From: Kangiellaceae bacterium
GTDB taxonomy: Bacteria; Pseudomonadota; Gammaproteobacteria; Enterobacterales; Kangiellaceae
Direction: 5' to 3'
Length of the DNA stretch: 50,693 nucleotides
Assembly (NCBI GenBank): GCA_016743995.1
Contig: JADGFG010000005.1
Span: 1 to 50,693 of the forward strand
The notes below the pieces were generated by a model that ran no database searches, was not told the origin of the DNA, and saw nothing but the letters and a program-made list of their open reading frames with translations. A program made the position numbers and the translations under genes. Position 1 is the stretch's first letter, and every line of letters starts with the position of its first letter. Of the stretch, positions 9,185 to 18,228 are shown in pieces.

Positions 9185-9880
9185 ATGGGAATTATTTCAG
9201 ATTTATTTAAAGCCATTAAAGGCGGTGCAAACGAAGTAGGTGAAGCTATTGTCGACACTCAGGCCATTCGTATTTATGAGCAGGATATTCGCGAAGCGGA
9301 AGATGCTATTCGTAAAGCAAAAGGGAGTTTAACTCGATTAAAATCCAGTGAAATTGCATTAGCCAGAAAAGTCAGAGTGATTGAAGATGATATTGCTGAT
9401 TATGAACAAAAAGCGGTTTCTGCGCTAGATGCCGCCAATGAAGCGCTGGCAATAGAAATTGCGGAAAGAATCAGTTCTTTAGAGGAAGAGCTGGCTCCGC
9501 TTAATGAAGAGTTAGCAAGTTTAAAACGTGATGTGCTGGGAATTAATAAAACGATTAAAAATCGAGAAAAGACCATTGCAAAAAATAAACGTGAACTCGA
9601 TAAAGTTAAAACGGTTGATCTGGTTCAAAAAACGACTAAAAGTATTTCAAATAACCTGGCGGCAACGAACAGTACGACTAATAGTGTAAAGCGCTCTCTG
9701 GATCGAATAAAAGCCAAACAACAGCGCCATACTGACGAAATGGCTGCTGGAGAATGGCTGGAAGAAGAAAACTCCGCTGATGATCTGGATAAGAAAATAA
9801 AAGCGGCAGGACTTGGTGGTCAATCAGCGGGAAGCAGTGATGTTCTCGCAAGACTGAAAGCTAAGTCTAAAGCTAAATAA
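9185..9880 (+). CDS. yjfJ: PspA/IM30 (ESCRT-III-like) membrane-protection protein, YjfJ-like
   Basis: The 231-aa product is a PspA/IM30 family protein: a short N-terminal amphipathic helix (MGIISDLFKAIKGGANEVGE), then long charged helices (residues 30-150) forming the hairpin typical of the family, then a flexible Ser-rich tail. PspA proteins bind stressed inner membranes and form helical ESCRT-III-like polymers. GAGGAGA sits before the start. This member groups by context with YjfJ (DUF2170 before it, DUF2491 after it) rather than with classical pspABC. No PspF or PspBC partner is seen here. Confidence 0.88.
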   Translation: MGIISDLFKAIKGGANEVGEAIVDTQAIRIYEQDIREAEDAIRKAKGSLTRLKSSEIALARKVRVIEDDIADYEQKAVSALDAANEALAIEIAERISSLEEELAPLNEELASLKRDVLGINKTIKNREKTIAKNKRELDKVKTVDLVQKTTKSISNNLAATNSTTNSVKRSLDRIKAKQQRHTDEMAAGEWLEEENSADDLDKKIKAAGLGGQSAGSSDVLARLKAKSKAK

Positions 9881-9892
9881 AATTAGTCAGAT

Positions 9893-9921
9893 CAGTAAGC
9901 AGGAATATTCCCTGCTTACTG
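9893..9921 (+). terminator. Strong 11-bp hairpin between pspA-like and DUF2491 genes
   Basis: CAGTAAGCAGG (9893-9903) pairs perfectly with CCTGCTTACTG (9911-9921) around a seven-base loop. No T run follows, so it is not a classical intrinsic terminator. It may reduce transcription into the DUF2491 gene or protect the 3' end of the upstream message. Confidence 0.5.
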
Positions 9922-10011
9922 ACTGCTGCTCCACAGGCTAATAGTTTAATGAGTTTGGGTATACAATAGAATTGCTTGAATATTAACTGAGAATTCAGCT
10001 GGAAAAATGAC

Positions 10012-10653
10012 ATGTTTAAAAAACTGGTAAAATCCTGGACGTCAAAAAAAAATGATGAAGAAATTCGCAATATCAATAATGTGTCCGAGTTAACGGTTGG
10101 TGATATTATTTCTTTTAAGGAACGCAGTGAACTGCCTGGTTGTCTACAGGGAATCGACGCTGAAGTAGTTGCCATTTCCTGTTATGAATATCAGGATTGT
10201 CAGGAAAAGGAATTGACACTTCGCACGCCAGAAGATGAAACAATTTTTTTATCACGACAGGATGAGGATGGGGAAATTTATCTGGCACTTTCAAGAAAGC
10301 TATCACATTCTGATATTACTTCAATTTTAGACAGTGAAGCCTTTGCCGATGTATTTGATGAAGATTTTAATGCGCAGGGGCTGACAATCAATATTGACAG
10401 TAGCAGTGCTTTTTATGACTGGATGAGTGGCACTTATCAGCAAACGATTAATGGTAATACCGGTTTTTTTCATAAGGGTAGTAAGACACCAAAAGGTCGG
10501 GGGGAGCAATTTATAGAGCATTATTGTGAATCCAGTGATGAGGATTTTGGCTTACAAGTTGAGATTTATCAAGATGGAACGACCGAGGTATTTGCCATTA
10601 AAGAATGTAGTGAAGCGGTCATACAGGACCTCTGGCCAAAGAGTAAAGAATAA
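10012..10653 (+). CDS. yjfK: DUF2491 family protein, YjfK-like
   Basis: The 213-aa product is an acidic cytosolic protein recognised as DUF2491 from its length, from features such as GDIISFKERSELPGCLQG and FLSRQDEDGEIYLALSR, and from its conserved place after a PspA-family gene. GGA eight bases before ATG 10012 serves as the ribosome site. It is separated from the PspA gene by 131 bp containing a stable hairpin. The function is unknown. It is the last gene of the cluster, facing a minus-strand operon. Confidence 0.85.
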   Translation: MFKKLVKSWTSKKNDEEIRNINNVSELTVGDIISFKERSELPGCLQGIDAEVVAISCYEYQDCQEKELTLRTPEDETIFLSRQDEDGEIYLALSRKLSHSDITSILDSEAFADVFDEDFNAQGLTINIDSSSAFYDWMSGTYQQTINGNTGFFHKGSKTPKGRGEQFIEHYCESSDEDFGLQVEIYQDGTTEVFAIKECSEAVIQDLWPKSKE

Positions 10654-10705
10654 AAAACAAAGAGTCATATTGTGACGAAACTAAGTCTTAGATTATTTGC
10701 TGTGG

Positions 10706-12340
10706 TTAGTCAGATGGGTTAGTTGTTTTTTTAGGTGTAAAAAACGTTTCAATGCCAGAGAACAGTAACTTTTCAAATTCATCTGCGGGTACCGGGCGGC
10801 TAAAGAAGTACCCCTGGATTGAATCGCAAGCCGTAGATTTCAAGTAAGCCACTTGTTCTTTGGTTTCAACCCCTTCAGCAGTAATACGTAATCCCAGATT
10901 TTCAGCAAGAGAAATAATGGCATTTGCTGTGGCAATATCTTCAATGTTTTTAGGAATATTCATAATAAAACTTCTGTCAACTTTTAACCGACTCAGTCTT
11001 AGTTTTCTTAAATGACTCATTGAAGAATAACCGGTCCCAAAATCATCAAGAGCGAGACTGATACCCAGCTGCTTTAATCCGTCCAGTTTTAATATAGCGC
11101 TATCAATATCTTTCATGATGGCTGTTTCTGTCAGCTCCAGTTCCAGGTATTGAGGGGCTAGCTGCGTTTCTTGTAAGACTGCTTTTACGGAATTGACGTA
11201 ATTATCCAGGCTTAGCTGACGCGCCGACATATTAACTGACATTTTTATCGGTCGATGTCCCTTATTTTGCCATTGCATTGTTTGTTTGCAGGCTTCTCTT
11301 AAAACCCAGTCACCAATTTCACCGATGAGCCCAATTTCTTCAGCGATAGGTATAAATATATCAGGACCTACAAAACCCAGTACAGGGTTATTCCAACGAA
11401 TCAGTGCTTCCGCGCCGGTAATCTCTCCATTTTTGACATCAACAACCGGTTGATAGTTAAGCGTAAACTCATTAGCATCAGAGGCCATGCGTAATTGCGC
11501 GCTAATTTTCAATTTTTTCTTTGCTTGTAAATCCAGCTCAGTGGAAAAAAATCGAAAAGTACTTTTGCCTTCATCTTTTGCATGATACATCGCTCTGTCT
11601 GCACTTTTTAACAAATCTGCGGCGTTGTCTCCGTCTACTGGTGAAATTGCAATACCAATACTGTTGGAAACATAGATTTCGTCGCCGTCGATGACAAAAG
11701 CGCGTTGCATGATAGCAAGTAATTTTTCGGCCAGAACAGTTATCACTGTGGGTGTTTCGACTGATTCGACAATAACAACAAATTCATCACCTGCAATTCT
11801 TGCCAGTGTATCATCAGCTCTTAATTCACCAGAAAATCGTTTGGCGATTTGTTTGAGTATTTCATCCCCATTGTGATGACCATAGGTATCGTTAATTTCT
11901 TTAAAATTATCAATATCAATGAATAATATTGCAGATTGTTTCTTTAAGCGCTTTGAGTGTGTCAGAGTATGTTGTAATCGGTCATTACATAAATCACGAT
12001 TGGGAAGACCCGTTAAACTATCAAAAAAAGCCATTTTTTTGATTTTACTTTCGGCCTGAGAGCGTTTTTCAAATTCAATTTTTAAATGTTTGCTATTACG
12101 AACCACCATTGCCGTCAGTGCAAAAGACATAATGATGGCCAGTGCGAATAACTCATCAAGTTCCCAATCTTCATGTTTTTCGCTGAGCTCTACCAGATAT
12201 TCGAAAGCATCGTGTTCTATGGCGAATAAATAGACGATCAGCGCCAGAGCGGTAATAGAAAGAGCCTCCCAGAAAAAGCGAGAATGTTTTTTAACAAAAA
12301 TAAAATGATGGAACTGCTTAAAGTATTTAGAAAAACTCAT
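10706..12340 (-). CDS. Membrane-bound GGDEF/EAL cyclic-di-GMP enzyme
   Basis: The 544-aa protein has two N-terminal membrane helices (about residues 25-42 and 62-82), a GGDEF domain (100-270) and an EAL domain (280-530). The GGDEF signature is AGDEF (183-187), a variant still active in some diguanylate cyclases, and an upstream RADD (174-177) fits the inhibitory c-di-GMP site. The EAL domain keeps EAL (311-313), ELTET and DDFGTGYSS (from 432), so phosphodiesterase activity is likely. The loop between the two membrane helices is short, leaving little room for a periplasmic sensor. Its ATG lies inside the end of the upstream beta-barrel gene (14-nt overlap), indicating coupled translation. Confidence 0.93.
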   Translation of the reverse strand: MSFSKYFKQFHHFIFVKKHSRFFWEALSITALALIVYLFAIEHDAFEYLVELSEKHEDWELDELFALAIIMSFALTAMVVRNSKHLKIEFEKRSQAESKIKKMAFFDSLTGLPNRDLCNDRLQHTLTHSKRLKKQSAILFIDIDNFKEINDTYGHHNGDEILKQIAKRFSGELRADDTLARIAGDEFVVIVESVETPTVITVLAEKLLAIMQRAFVIDGDEIYVSNSIGIAISPVDGDNAADLLKSADRAMYHAKDEGKSTFRFFSTELDLQAKKKLKISAQLRMASDANEFTLNYQPVVDVKNGEITGAEALIRWNNPVLGFVGPDIFIPIAEEIGLIGEIGDWVLREACKQTMQWQNKGHRPIKMSVNMSARQLSLDNYVNSVKAVLQETQLAPQYLELELTETAIMKDIDSAILKLDGLKQLGISLALDDFGTGYSSMSHLRKLRLSRLKVDRSFIMNIPKNIEDIATANAIISLAENLGLRITAEGVETKEQVAYLKSTACDSIQGYFFSRPVPADEFEKLLFSGIETFFTPKKTTNPSD

Positions 12341-13175
12341 ATTGTATTTTTATGCTCACTGAATTGTCATGTATTTCTTCTTCATCACCAATGGCATAAG
12401 CCATACCCAGAATCATTTCATTTTCAAACTGGTAGTTTGTACCAAAAGATAGTACTGATGACTTTTCTTCTTCAGTGACCCCAGCCTCTTCTTCTTCCTC
12501 ATCCTCTACCAGATACTCTAGCTGAATTTGCCAGTTATCGCTTAATGGCAAGACAAAACCAACGCCATAGCTCAGTTCTGTTTCGTCGCCATTATCGCCA
12601 ATACCATAACCCAATGACGCATGTAAAAAACCAACATCGTCAAAGTATCGACTGAGGCTGACAAATGCTTCATAGCCCCACTCCTCTGAACGAATGGGCG
12701 CTTTATCGGATGAGGCGGCCACTTCTACACCAAAACCTGCGGTAATGGCTGGTTTTGATTCATCTTCCTGAACCAGTTGATAACTGATGGCGATCTCCGG
12801 GTTGCCGACGGTTGACGAGTTAGTCGTTGAATTGGTGTTGCGAAGTGTGGTTTTTTGATATGGGAGTTCAAACTCAAGTTGTAATCGGTCTGTTATTCCA
12901 TATTCAACGCCAAGATCAAAGGATTTATTTTTTGAGTCAGGATCGCCTTCTATCTGTTGAAAACTGGTTTGAGAGATTTTTGCGGCAACCTGCCATTCCC
13001 CTTCTTCCTGGGTGTATGCCTCTTCCAGTAGAAAAAGGAAGTCCTGCTCTGTTGATTCGTCATCGTCGTCAGCTGCATAAGTCAGGTGAGCTGGTAAAAT
13101 TAGCAATATCATTAGAGACTTAAGCAGGAATTTTAGATGTTTTTTTAGAATCAGCAAAAAAAAATGGTTTCTCAT
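12327..13175 (-). CDS. Outer-membrane beta-barrel protein with acidic loops
   Basis: The 282-aa product has a signal peptide (residues 1-34, ending THLTYA, preceded by an unusually basic segment) and then amphipathic beta strands alternating with acidic loops (DDDDESTEQD, EDEEEEEAG, GDEEEIHD). It ends YEFF, the terminal aromatic typical of Bam-inserted barrels. It resembles the small MetA-pathway or transporter-like barrel families (about 10-12 strands). AAAGGAG precedes the ATG by 11 bases. The gene is transcribed with, and overlaps, the c-di-GMP enzyme gene. The acidic loops suggest cation binding, which is inference. Confidence 0.8.
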   Translation of the reverse strand: MRNHFFLLILKKHLKFLLKSLMILLILPAHLTYAADDDDESTEQDFLFLLEEAYTQEEGEWQVAAKISQTSFQQIEGDPDSKNKSFDLGVEYGITDRLQLEFELPYQKTTLRNTNSTTNSSTVGNPEIAISYQLVQEDESKPAITAGFGVEVAASSDKAPIRSEEWGYEAFVSLSRYFDDVGFLHASLGYGIGDNGDETELSYGVGFVLPLSDNWQIQLEYLVEDEEEEEAGVTEEEKSSVLSFGTNYQFENEMILGMAYAIGDEEEIHDNSVSIKIQYEFF

Positions 13176-13388
13176 TGAGCTTTCGCTCCTTTAACAGAGT
13201 GACAGATGGTCAGGGGTTTCTATCCATTGTTCAGTTTGATCGAAAGTCATCACAAAAAGTTGATAGATGAATATGAAATAACTATCAGAAAGTGTAGTTC
13301 GTTCTTTGTATAGTACAAATGCAGATTGAATAAATAATCAGAGGTTAGGCTGGTGACTGGCTATTATTTCGTTTTGATATACCTGAGA

Positions 13389-13422
13389 CAGGTAATGGTC
13401 TGAAAATTAAGGCCATTACCTG
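13389..13422 (-). terminator. Ten-bp hairpin after the lipoprotein gene
   Basis: CAGGTAATGG (13389-13398) and CCATTACCTG (13413-13422) form a perfect stem with a 14-base loop. It lies 34-67 bp beyond the stop of the minus-strand lipoprotein gene. There is no clear U tract on the minus strand, so termination efficiency is uncertain. Confidence 0.5.
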
Positions 13423-13455
13423 CATTTTAAGGCTTGGATTAAGTCAATTGCAGTG

Positions 13456-15378
13456 TTATTCAGAGCGTTGGGCAGCTTCTTCCATTTCTCTTAAACGAGC
13501 CTGATTTTCCAGTACCTGCCTTTCAGTCTCTATTTGAATGGCTTTTGCCCGTTTAACGTAGTCCTGGTAGGCGGGAATGGCAACGGCAGCCAGAATACCA
13601 ATCACTGCAGCGGTCTGATAGCCTCCTCCACCATGAATGATATCGAATACACTTTGTTCAAAGACAAATTCAAGTGAAATATAAGGTTGGGAAATATTTA
13701 ATGAAAATCCCAATGTTCCTTTGTCGGAAAAACCGAGATCAGCGGCTACAGGCAAAGAAAATACATCAAATTCAGCGCCACTGATATCTGCAACCAGACT
13801 GACTAGCTGTATATAGAAATGGTATGAGGAACGTGAAAGTTTATCTGAGGTGAAGCTAAAACCCAGTAGTGCTGATGCCATTTTCTGTTGTTGTGAGGAG
13901 TCCAGCCAGCTCTGTAACAATACTCTGTCTTGACGTGATGCTCTTTCAAATAGTGCCTGAGGTACATTGGCCAGCAATATAAATCCGGCTTCCTCTGTCC
14001 AGTAATAATGACTTTTCAAGTTGTTGAATAGCTTTTTAACCACTGGAGATGCGCGATTAAATTGTTCACCAAGATCTTCAGCCATTATCATCGGGGTTGT
14101 AACATAGTGGACTTTTAATCCATTTTTCTCATGAGAGCGATATTCCAGTATGCCTTTAGATTCCAGTGACTGGATTAACTGATAGAACTGTTGCTTGTTA
14201 TTTAAACGAATGGCCGCAAAATCACCCACACTGTCGGAAAAATAAAAAACCTCAGGTCCCAGTATGGCTAACAATTCCTCCAGTGAAAATTCGAGGGATT
14301 TTTGAACTGATTTTTTAAACTTTCTGTAATTTCTCGGTAATCGACCTGATGACTCCTTGATATTATCTTCAATTTTCTTTAATGATTGAGCTGTCGGAAT
14401 TGCAAGAGAGGCAAACGCACCAACCTGACCTATTGCAGCCAGTTCAAACTGATTATCGATATCGGGTAAAAACTGTCGAACCCCACCTTCAGGATTGTCT
14501 AGCAGAACTTTTAACCGAGCCTTGCCATTACTGGTACCATAACCCAGCGCAGCGCCATTCATTTTATTAATGCCTGTTTGTTCTATCATTCTGATATCAG
14601 AGGATGATAAAAAACCTTTTGCTACGGGGTAAAGGGTTTTGGGGTTAAACCAGCCAAAAAAGCCCAGTCCACTACTATCAATTTCCTGTTCAGCGGCATA
14701 CATTGCATGTTCAGAAGATTTTGTCATTGTTGTTAATAGTGTCTTCATGGTTTCAACCGAAACCCCCATACCGGCCATTAATATCAGCTCTCGTGTATTG
14801 CTCGAAAATTGATAAAAAATCTGAGTTCCCTGAATTGTTAGTACACCGGAGCCGTTTGCATCCGTTGGCTGATTAACCTGAATATTTTTTTCACTGCTTA
14901 TTGCGGCAGAAAATGAAGCTTTAAAAGTGTCCAGATTGCTATCTTTCAGGTGTGAAGCTAGCAATACAAGAGGCATCATCTGACCTGCATCGGGTTGAAC
15001 AAAAGCAATTTCTACTGGACCATCTAGCTGGTTAATCAGAAATTTATTTAATAATGAGTTGGCGGACAATTCAGATAAGAGGCCGTTTTTAATGCCTTCC
15101 TGGATCTTTTTTAATTGTTCAACGTGAGCAGAGTTGCCTTGTGCATATTTAAACCCGTTACTCTGGCCGGAAAAAATAAACCATGGTGACGGAACTCTCA
15201 GGTATCCCAGGGTATTTTCTGGTAGCTGGTCTCTTAACCAGGCTTTGCTTGTCAGGTGTTCCAGCTTAATATAGGACGCTGGTTTTGAAGTGGTTGACGC
15301 ATCTTCTGGCGCATCGCTACAACCTGTTGTCAGGCAAAATACCCCCAGTAAACAGCAGAGAGTACGAAATAAATGCAT
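13456..15378 (-). CDS. Large lipoprotein with a pilin-like hydrophobic segment at the C-terminus
   Basis: The 640-aa protein has a lipobox LTTGC (Cys 20), then a long mixed alpha/beta region with no recognised catalytic motif. Near its end it has an unexpected segment, AAVIGILAAVAIPAYQDYV (about residues 590-608), followed by a charged helix. This segment closely matches the N-terminal helix of type IV pilins, but it lacks the prepilin-peptidase Gly-Phe site and sits at the wrong end of the protein. AAGGA precedes the ATG by seven bases. The gene stands alone between a barrel/c-di-GMP operon and a DUF4240 gene; pilU is about 900 bp away on the other strand. A link to type IV pili is possible but unproven. 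Confidence 0.78.
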   Translation of the reverse strand: MHLFRTLCCLLGVFCLTTGCSDAPEDASTTSKPASYIKLEHLTSKAWLRDQLPENTLGYLRVPSPWFIFSGQSNGFKYAQGNSAHVEQLKKIQEGIKNGLLSELSANSLLNKFLINQLDGPVEIAFVQPDAGQMMPLVLLASHLKDSNLDTFKASFSAAISSEKNIQVNQPTDANGSGVLTIQGTQIFYQFSSNTRELILMAGMGVSVETMKTLLTTMTKSSEHAMYAAEQEIDSSGLGFFGWFNPKTLYPVAKGFLSSSDIRMIEQTGINKMNGAALGYGTSNGKARLKVLLDNPEGGVRQFLPDIDNQFELAAIGQVGAFASLAIPTAQSLKKIEDNIKESSGRLPRNYRKFKKSVQKSLEFSLEELLAILGPEVFYFSDSVGDFAAIRLNNKQQFYQLIQSLESKGILEYRSHEKNGLKVHYVTTPMIMAEDLGEQFNRASPVVKKLFNNLKSHYYWTEEAGFILLANVPQALFERASRQDRVLLQSWLDSSQQQKMASALLGFSFTSDKLSRSSYHFYIQLVSLVADISGAEFDVFSLPVAADLGFSDKGTLGFSLNISQPYISLEFVFEQSVFDIIHGGGGYQTAAVIGILAAVAIPAYQDYVKRAKAIQIETERQVLENQARLREMEEAAQRSE

Positions 15379-15658
15379 AGTGTATTCCTTATTTAAATAG
15401 TGATGTTATCAATTAACCTGAAATCAAGCTTTAAGCACAGGTAGCCTTTTGTCGACATTGATTATAGTCGAATAAAGCGGTTCATCGTTTAAGAATCTTT
15501 ACATTATTCATGTGGTTAGCCAGAGCTGAGTTTTTATTGCTTACCGGTAATCTGGTTGTTGGCGTATTACCGCTGATGGTTTTCTTTTGGGAAAAGGCTA
15601 TGGCGCCTCGTGCTATACTGATTTTATCTGACACTTTCGGTAATTAAATAATCAATTC

Positions 15659-16171
15659 ATGAATGAAGATACTTTCTGGCAATTAGTACAGACGGGTGAT
15701 AATTTTGCGGAACCGCAGGAAATAGCTGAAAACCTGAAAATAAAACTGGCTAAGTTAAACAATCAACAACTCGCTGAATTTGATCGATATTTTGCCATTA
15801 AGATGCGCTATTCATATACCTGGAAGCTTTGGGGAGCTGTATTTGTCATTGCGGGTTGTGATTCAGAATATGCTTTTTCTGAGTTTCGTTGCTGGTTAAT
15901 CTCTCGTGGGCAGGAGGTTTTCGAAAAAACCTGTAAAAATCCGGACTGTCTCGCGGGTTTTAATGTGATACCGGTTAAAGATAATCAGCCCTGGCCCTAT
16001 CTGGATGATTACGATTTGATTCCGGGACTTATTTTTGAAGAACGTACGGGTGAAGAGCTGGCTTTTATACCTTCCGGGCAAAACCAGCCAGAAGGTAAGC
16101 GTTTTAAAAATAAGGCTTCTGCATTAAAGTTAACCTATCCGAAACTTTTTTCTTTGTACTGGCATCAGTAG
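15659..16171 (+). CDS. DUF4240 domain protein
   Basis: The 170-aa cytosolic protein matches the DUF4240 pattern. It begins MNEDTFWQLV, carries WKLWGAVFVIAGCDSEYAF and then FRCWLISRGQEVFEKTCKNP. The function of the family is unknown. An extended minus-10 element (TGCTATACT, 15611-15619) lies about 40 bp upstream of the ATG and may drive it. The gene is 139 bp upstream of pilU with its own spacing, so co-transcription is uncertain. Confidence 0.85.
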   Translation: MNEDTFWQLVQTGDNFAEPQEIAENLKIKLAKLNNQQLAEFDRYFAIKMRYSYTWKLWGAVFVIAGCDSEYAFSEFRCWLISRGQEVFEKTCKNPDCLAGFNVIPVKDNQPWPYLDDYDLIPGLIFEERTGEELAFIPSGQNQPEGKRFKNKASALKLTYPKLFSLYWHQ

Positions 16172-16310
16172 CTCCTTGTTTTAGCAATTCCCCTGTCAAA
16201 AAGTGATTAATCCCAGATACAGACAGCTTTTGGTCATTCAGCCGATTGGTTCAGGCTAATCATACTATACTGAAGATTTAGTCGTTTATTTTCTGTTATG
16301 GGAATAATTT

Positions 16311-17576
16311 GTGGAACTGATTCAATACTTAAAAATTCTGGTTGATAAAGATGGCTCGGATCTCTTTTTGTCGACAGGTGCACCACCCAGTGCAAAATTT
16401 CATGGGAAATTAATGGCGATTGACCGTAAAATCATGCAGCCAGGTGATGTTAAGAAGATGGCTTACGCATTGATGGATCAGGAACAAATTGCCGAGTTTG
16501 AACATAAACCGGAAATGAATCTGGCTATATCTGAGCCAGGTGTTGGACGTTTTCGGGTCAATATTTTTCAGCAGCGTAATCAGATATCTATGGTTATTCG
16601 TTCCATTAAAGTCGAAATTCCTAACTGGCGCGCTTTACAGTTGCCAGATATTCTGCCCAAGTTAATTATGCAAAAGCGCGGGTTAGTTTTATTTGTAGGA
16701 GGAACCGGTTCAGGTAAATCAACCTCTCTGGCGGCGTTAATTGATTATCGCAATGCTAATTCTGCAGGACATATTATTACCATTGAAGATCCTGTTGAGT
16801 ATGTCCATCAGCATAAAAAATCAATTGTTAATCAGAGAGAAGTGGGTGTTGACACTGATAGTTACGAAGATGCATTAAAAAATACACTTCGTCAGGCTCC
16901 GGATGTCATTTTAATTGGTGAGATCAGAGATCAGGAAACCATGGAGCATGCCCTCGCGTTCGCTGAAACGGGACATTTGTGTATCTCCACTTTGCACGCC
17001 AATAATGCTAATCAGGCACTTGATAGAGTGATTAATTTCTTCCCTGAAGAGAGGCATAAGCAGCTATTTCTGGATCTATCATTGAATTTGCAGTCATTTG
17101 TGTCACAAAGATTGATTCCCACTGTTGATGGGAAGCGCTGTGCGGCGATTGAAATACTGTTAGGAACCCCCAGGATTTGTGACTTGATAAAAAAAGGTCA
17201 GATCGACGAAATAAAAGAAGTGATGAGTAAATCAGAAAATCAAGGCATGCAAACTTTTGATACGGCGTTATTTAAGTTATTTAATAGTGGTAAAATAACC
17301 CAGGAAGAAGCACTTAAAAATGCTGACTCAAGGAATAACCTGGCTTTGAAAATTCGTTTAAGCAAGAGTGATGACAGTAAAGAACCATCAGTTGAAAATA
17401 AAGCTGATAACAAGCCTGATGAAAAGACCGTTGTTTCTGACAAAACAGATGAAAAACCTTTACCAGACAGTCAGCCGGAGAGTGACGCTGTAGAAGAAAA
17501 AGAAGTGTCAGGTCAATTATCTCTGGAACCCAGACACCATAAAGTTAACTTTGGGCCCAAAGATGAGCCGCAGTAG
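16311..17576 (+). CDS. pilU: Type IV pilus retraction ATPase PilU
   Basis: PilU is the accessory hexameric ATPase that works with PilT to retract type IV pili from the cytoplasmic face. The 421-aa protein shows Walker A GGTGSGKST (residues 130-138), an Asp box (IITIEDPVEY), Walker B DVILIGEIRD (198-207) and a His box (TLHANNANQALDR). HIITIEDPVEY, REVGVDTDSYEDALK and GMQTFDTALF agree better with PilU than with PilT, and a GSDLF motif lies near the N-terminus. The final 70 residues form an acidic, Lys/Glu/Pro-rich disordered extension beyond the usual PilU length (about 380 aa). The start is GTG 16311. No pilT is seen adjacent. Confidence 0.93.
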   Translation: MELIQYLKILVDKDGSDLFLSTGAPPSAKFHGKLMAIDRKIMQPGDVKKMAYALMDQEQIAEFEHKPEMNLAISEPGVGRFRVNIFQQRNQISMVIRSIKVEIPNWRALQLPDILPKLIMQKRGLVLFVGGTGSGKSTSLAALIDYRNANSAGHIITIEDPVEYVHQHKKSIVNQREVGVDTDSYEDALKNTLRQAPDVILIGEIRDQETMEHALAFAETGHLCISTLHANNANQALDRVINFFPEERHKQLFLDLSLNLQSFVSQRLIPTVDGKRCAAIEILLGTPRICDLIKKGQIDEIKEVMSKSENQGMQTFDTALFKLFNSGKITQEEALKNADSRNNLALKIRLSKSDDSKEPSVENKADNKPDEKTVVSDKTDEKPLPDSQPESDAVEEKEVSGQLSLEPRHHKVNFGPKDEPQ

Positions 17577-17617
17577 CCCTCCTCTGATTTAAATAAAAAA
17601 TAACAAAGGAATCTAAT

Positions 17618-18016
17618 TTGTCCAGATTAACCCAGGAACTTACCGACGAACACGAAGCAATAATTACAAAACTCAATGATATAAAACGTGCAGGAATCAG
17701 CTCTGTTGACGGGCAGAAAAAATTGCAGATGATAAAGTTCAGTTTACTGGCTCACCTGCAAAAGGAGGATACCCTACTTTATCCCCGGTTAGAAAAGGAA
17801 GCTAAATCAAATGATTCTTTGCAAAGAACGCTTGATATGTTTGCCAGTGATATGGAAGCAATAACTCACATAGCCATGAATTTCTTTGACAAATATTCCA
17901 GTGGTGGTTCTGGTGAACAATTTGCCAGAGAGTTTGGACAGTTATTCGCCACGCTTTCAATCAGAATTAAAAAGGAAGAAAAGATAATCTACGCAAAATA
18001 TGATGAAATAACCTGA
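17618..18016 (+). CDS. Hemerythrin HHE-domain protein
   Basis: This 132-aa four-helix protein has metal-ligand-like motifs: DEHEAI near residue 10, LLAHLQKEDTLLYPRL near residue 45, and a late EEKIIYAKY helix. This fits the hemerythrin HHE cation-binding domain, which binds a di-iron centre for oxygen, nitric oxide or iron sensing. The start is TTG 17618, supported by AAAGGA eight bases upstream. It is 41 bp after pilU and may be co-transcribed. Some canonical His positions look replaced by Glu, so the metal chemistry cannot be fixed from sequence alone. Confidence 0.8.
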   Translation: MSRLTQELTDEHEAIITKLNDIKRAGISSVDGQKKLQMIKFSLLAHLQKEDTLLYPRLEKEAKSNDSLQRTLDMFASDMEAITHIAMNFFDKYSSGGSGEQFAREFGQLFATLSIRIKKEEKIIYAKYDEIT

Positions 18017-18228
18017 AAAACGCCTATTTCAATGATGTTTAGTTTATACTCTGCAGGTAAAATGTAAGTCTTACAGGGCGTTTGGGTAGTTCATTTTGCG
18101 AACCTGAATTCAGAATAAATAATACGATATAAAAATAGTTAAATATAAACAATCGTTTAAGCTCTGGTTAATCTATCCTCGTTAGCGGAAATGAGTGAAT
18201 AACGAAAATTTTTTGGGGTTTTCAATCA

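Noticed and set aside
10706-12340. Degenerate, inactive GGDEF domain
   Set aside because: AGDEF is a tolerated variant and the RxxD inhibitory site is present, so loss of cyclase activity cannot be concluded.
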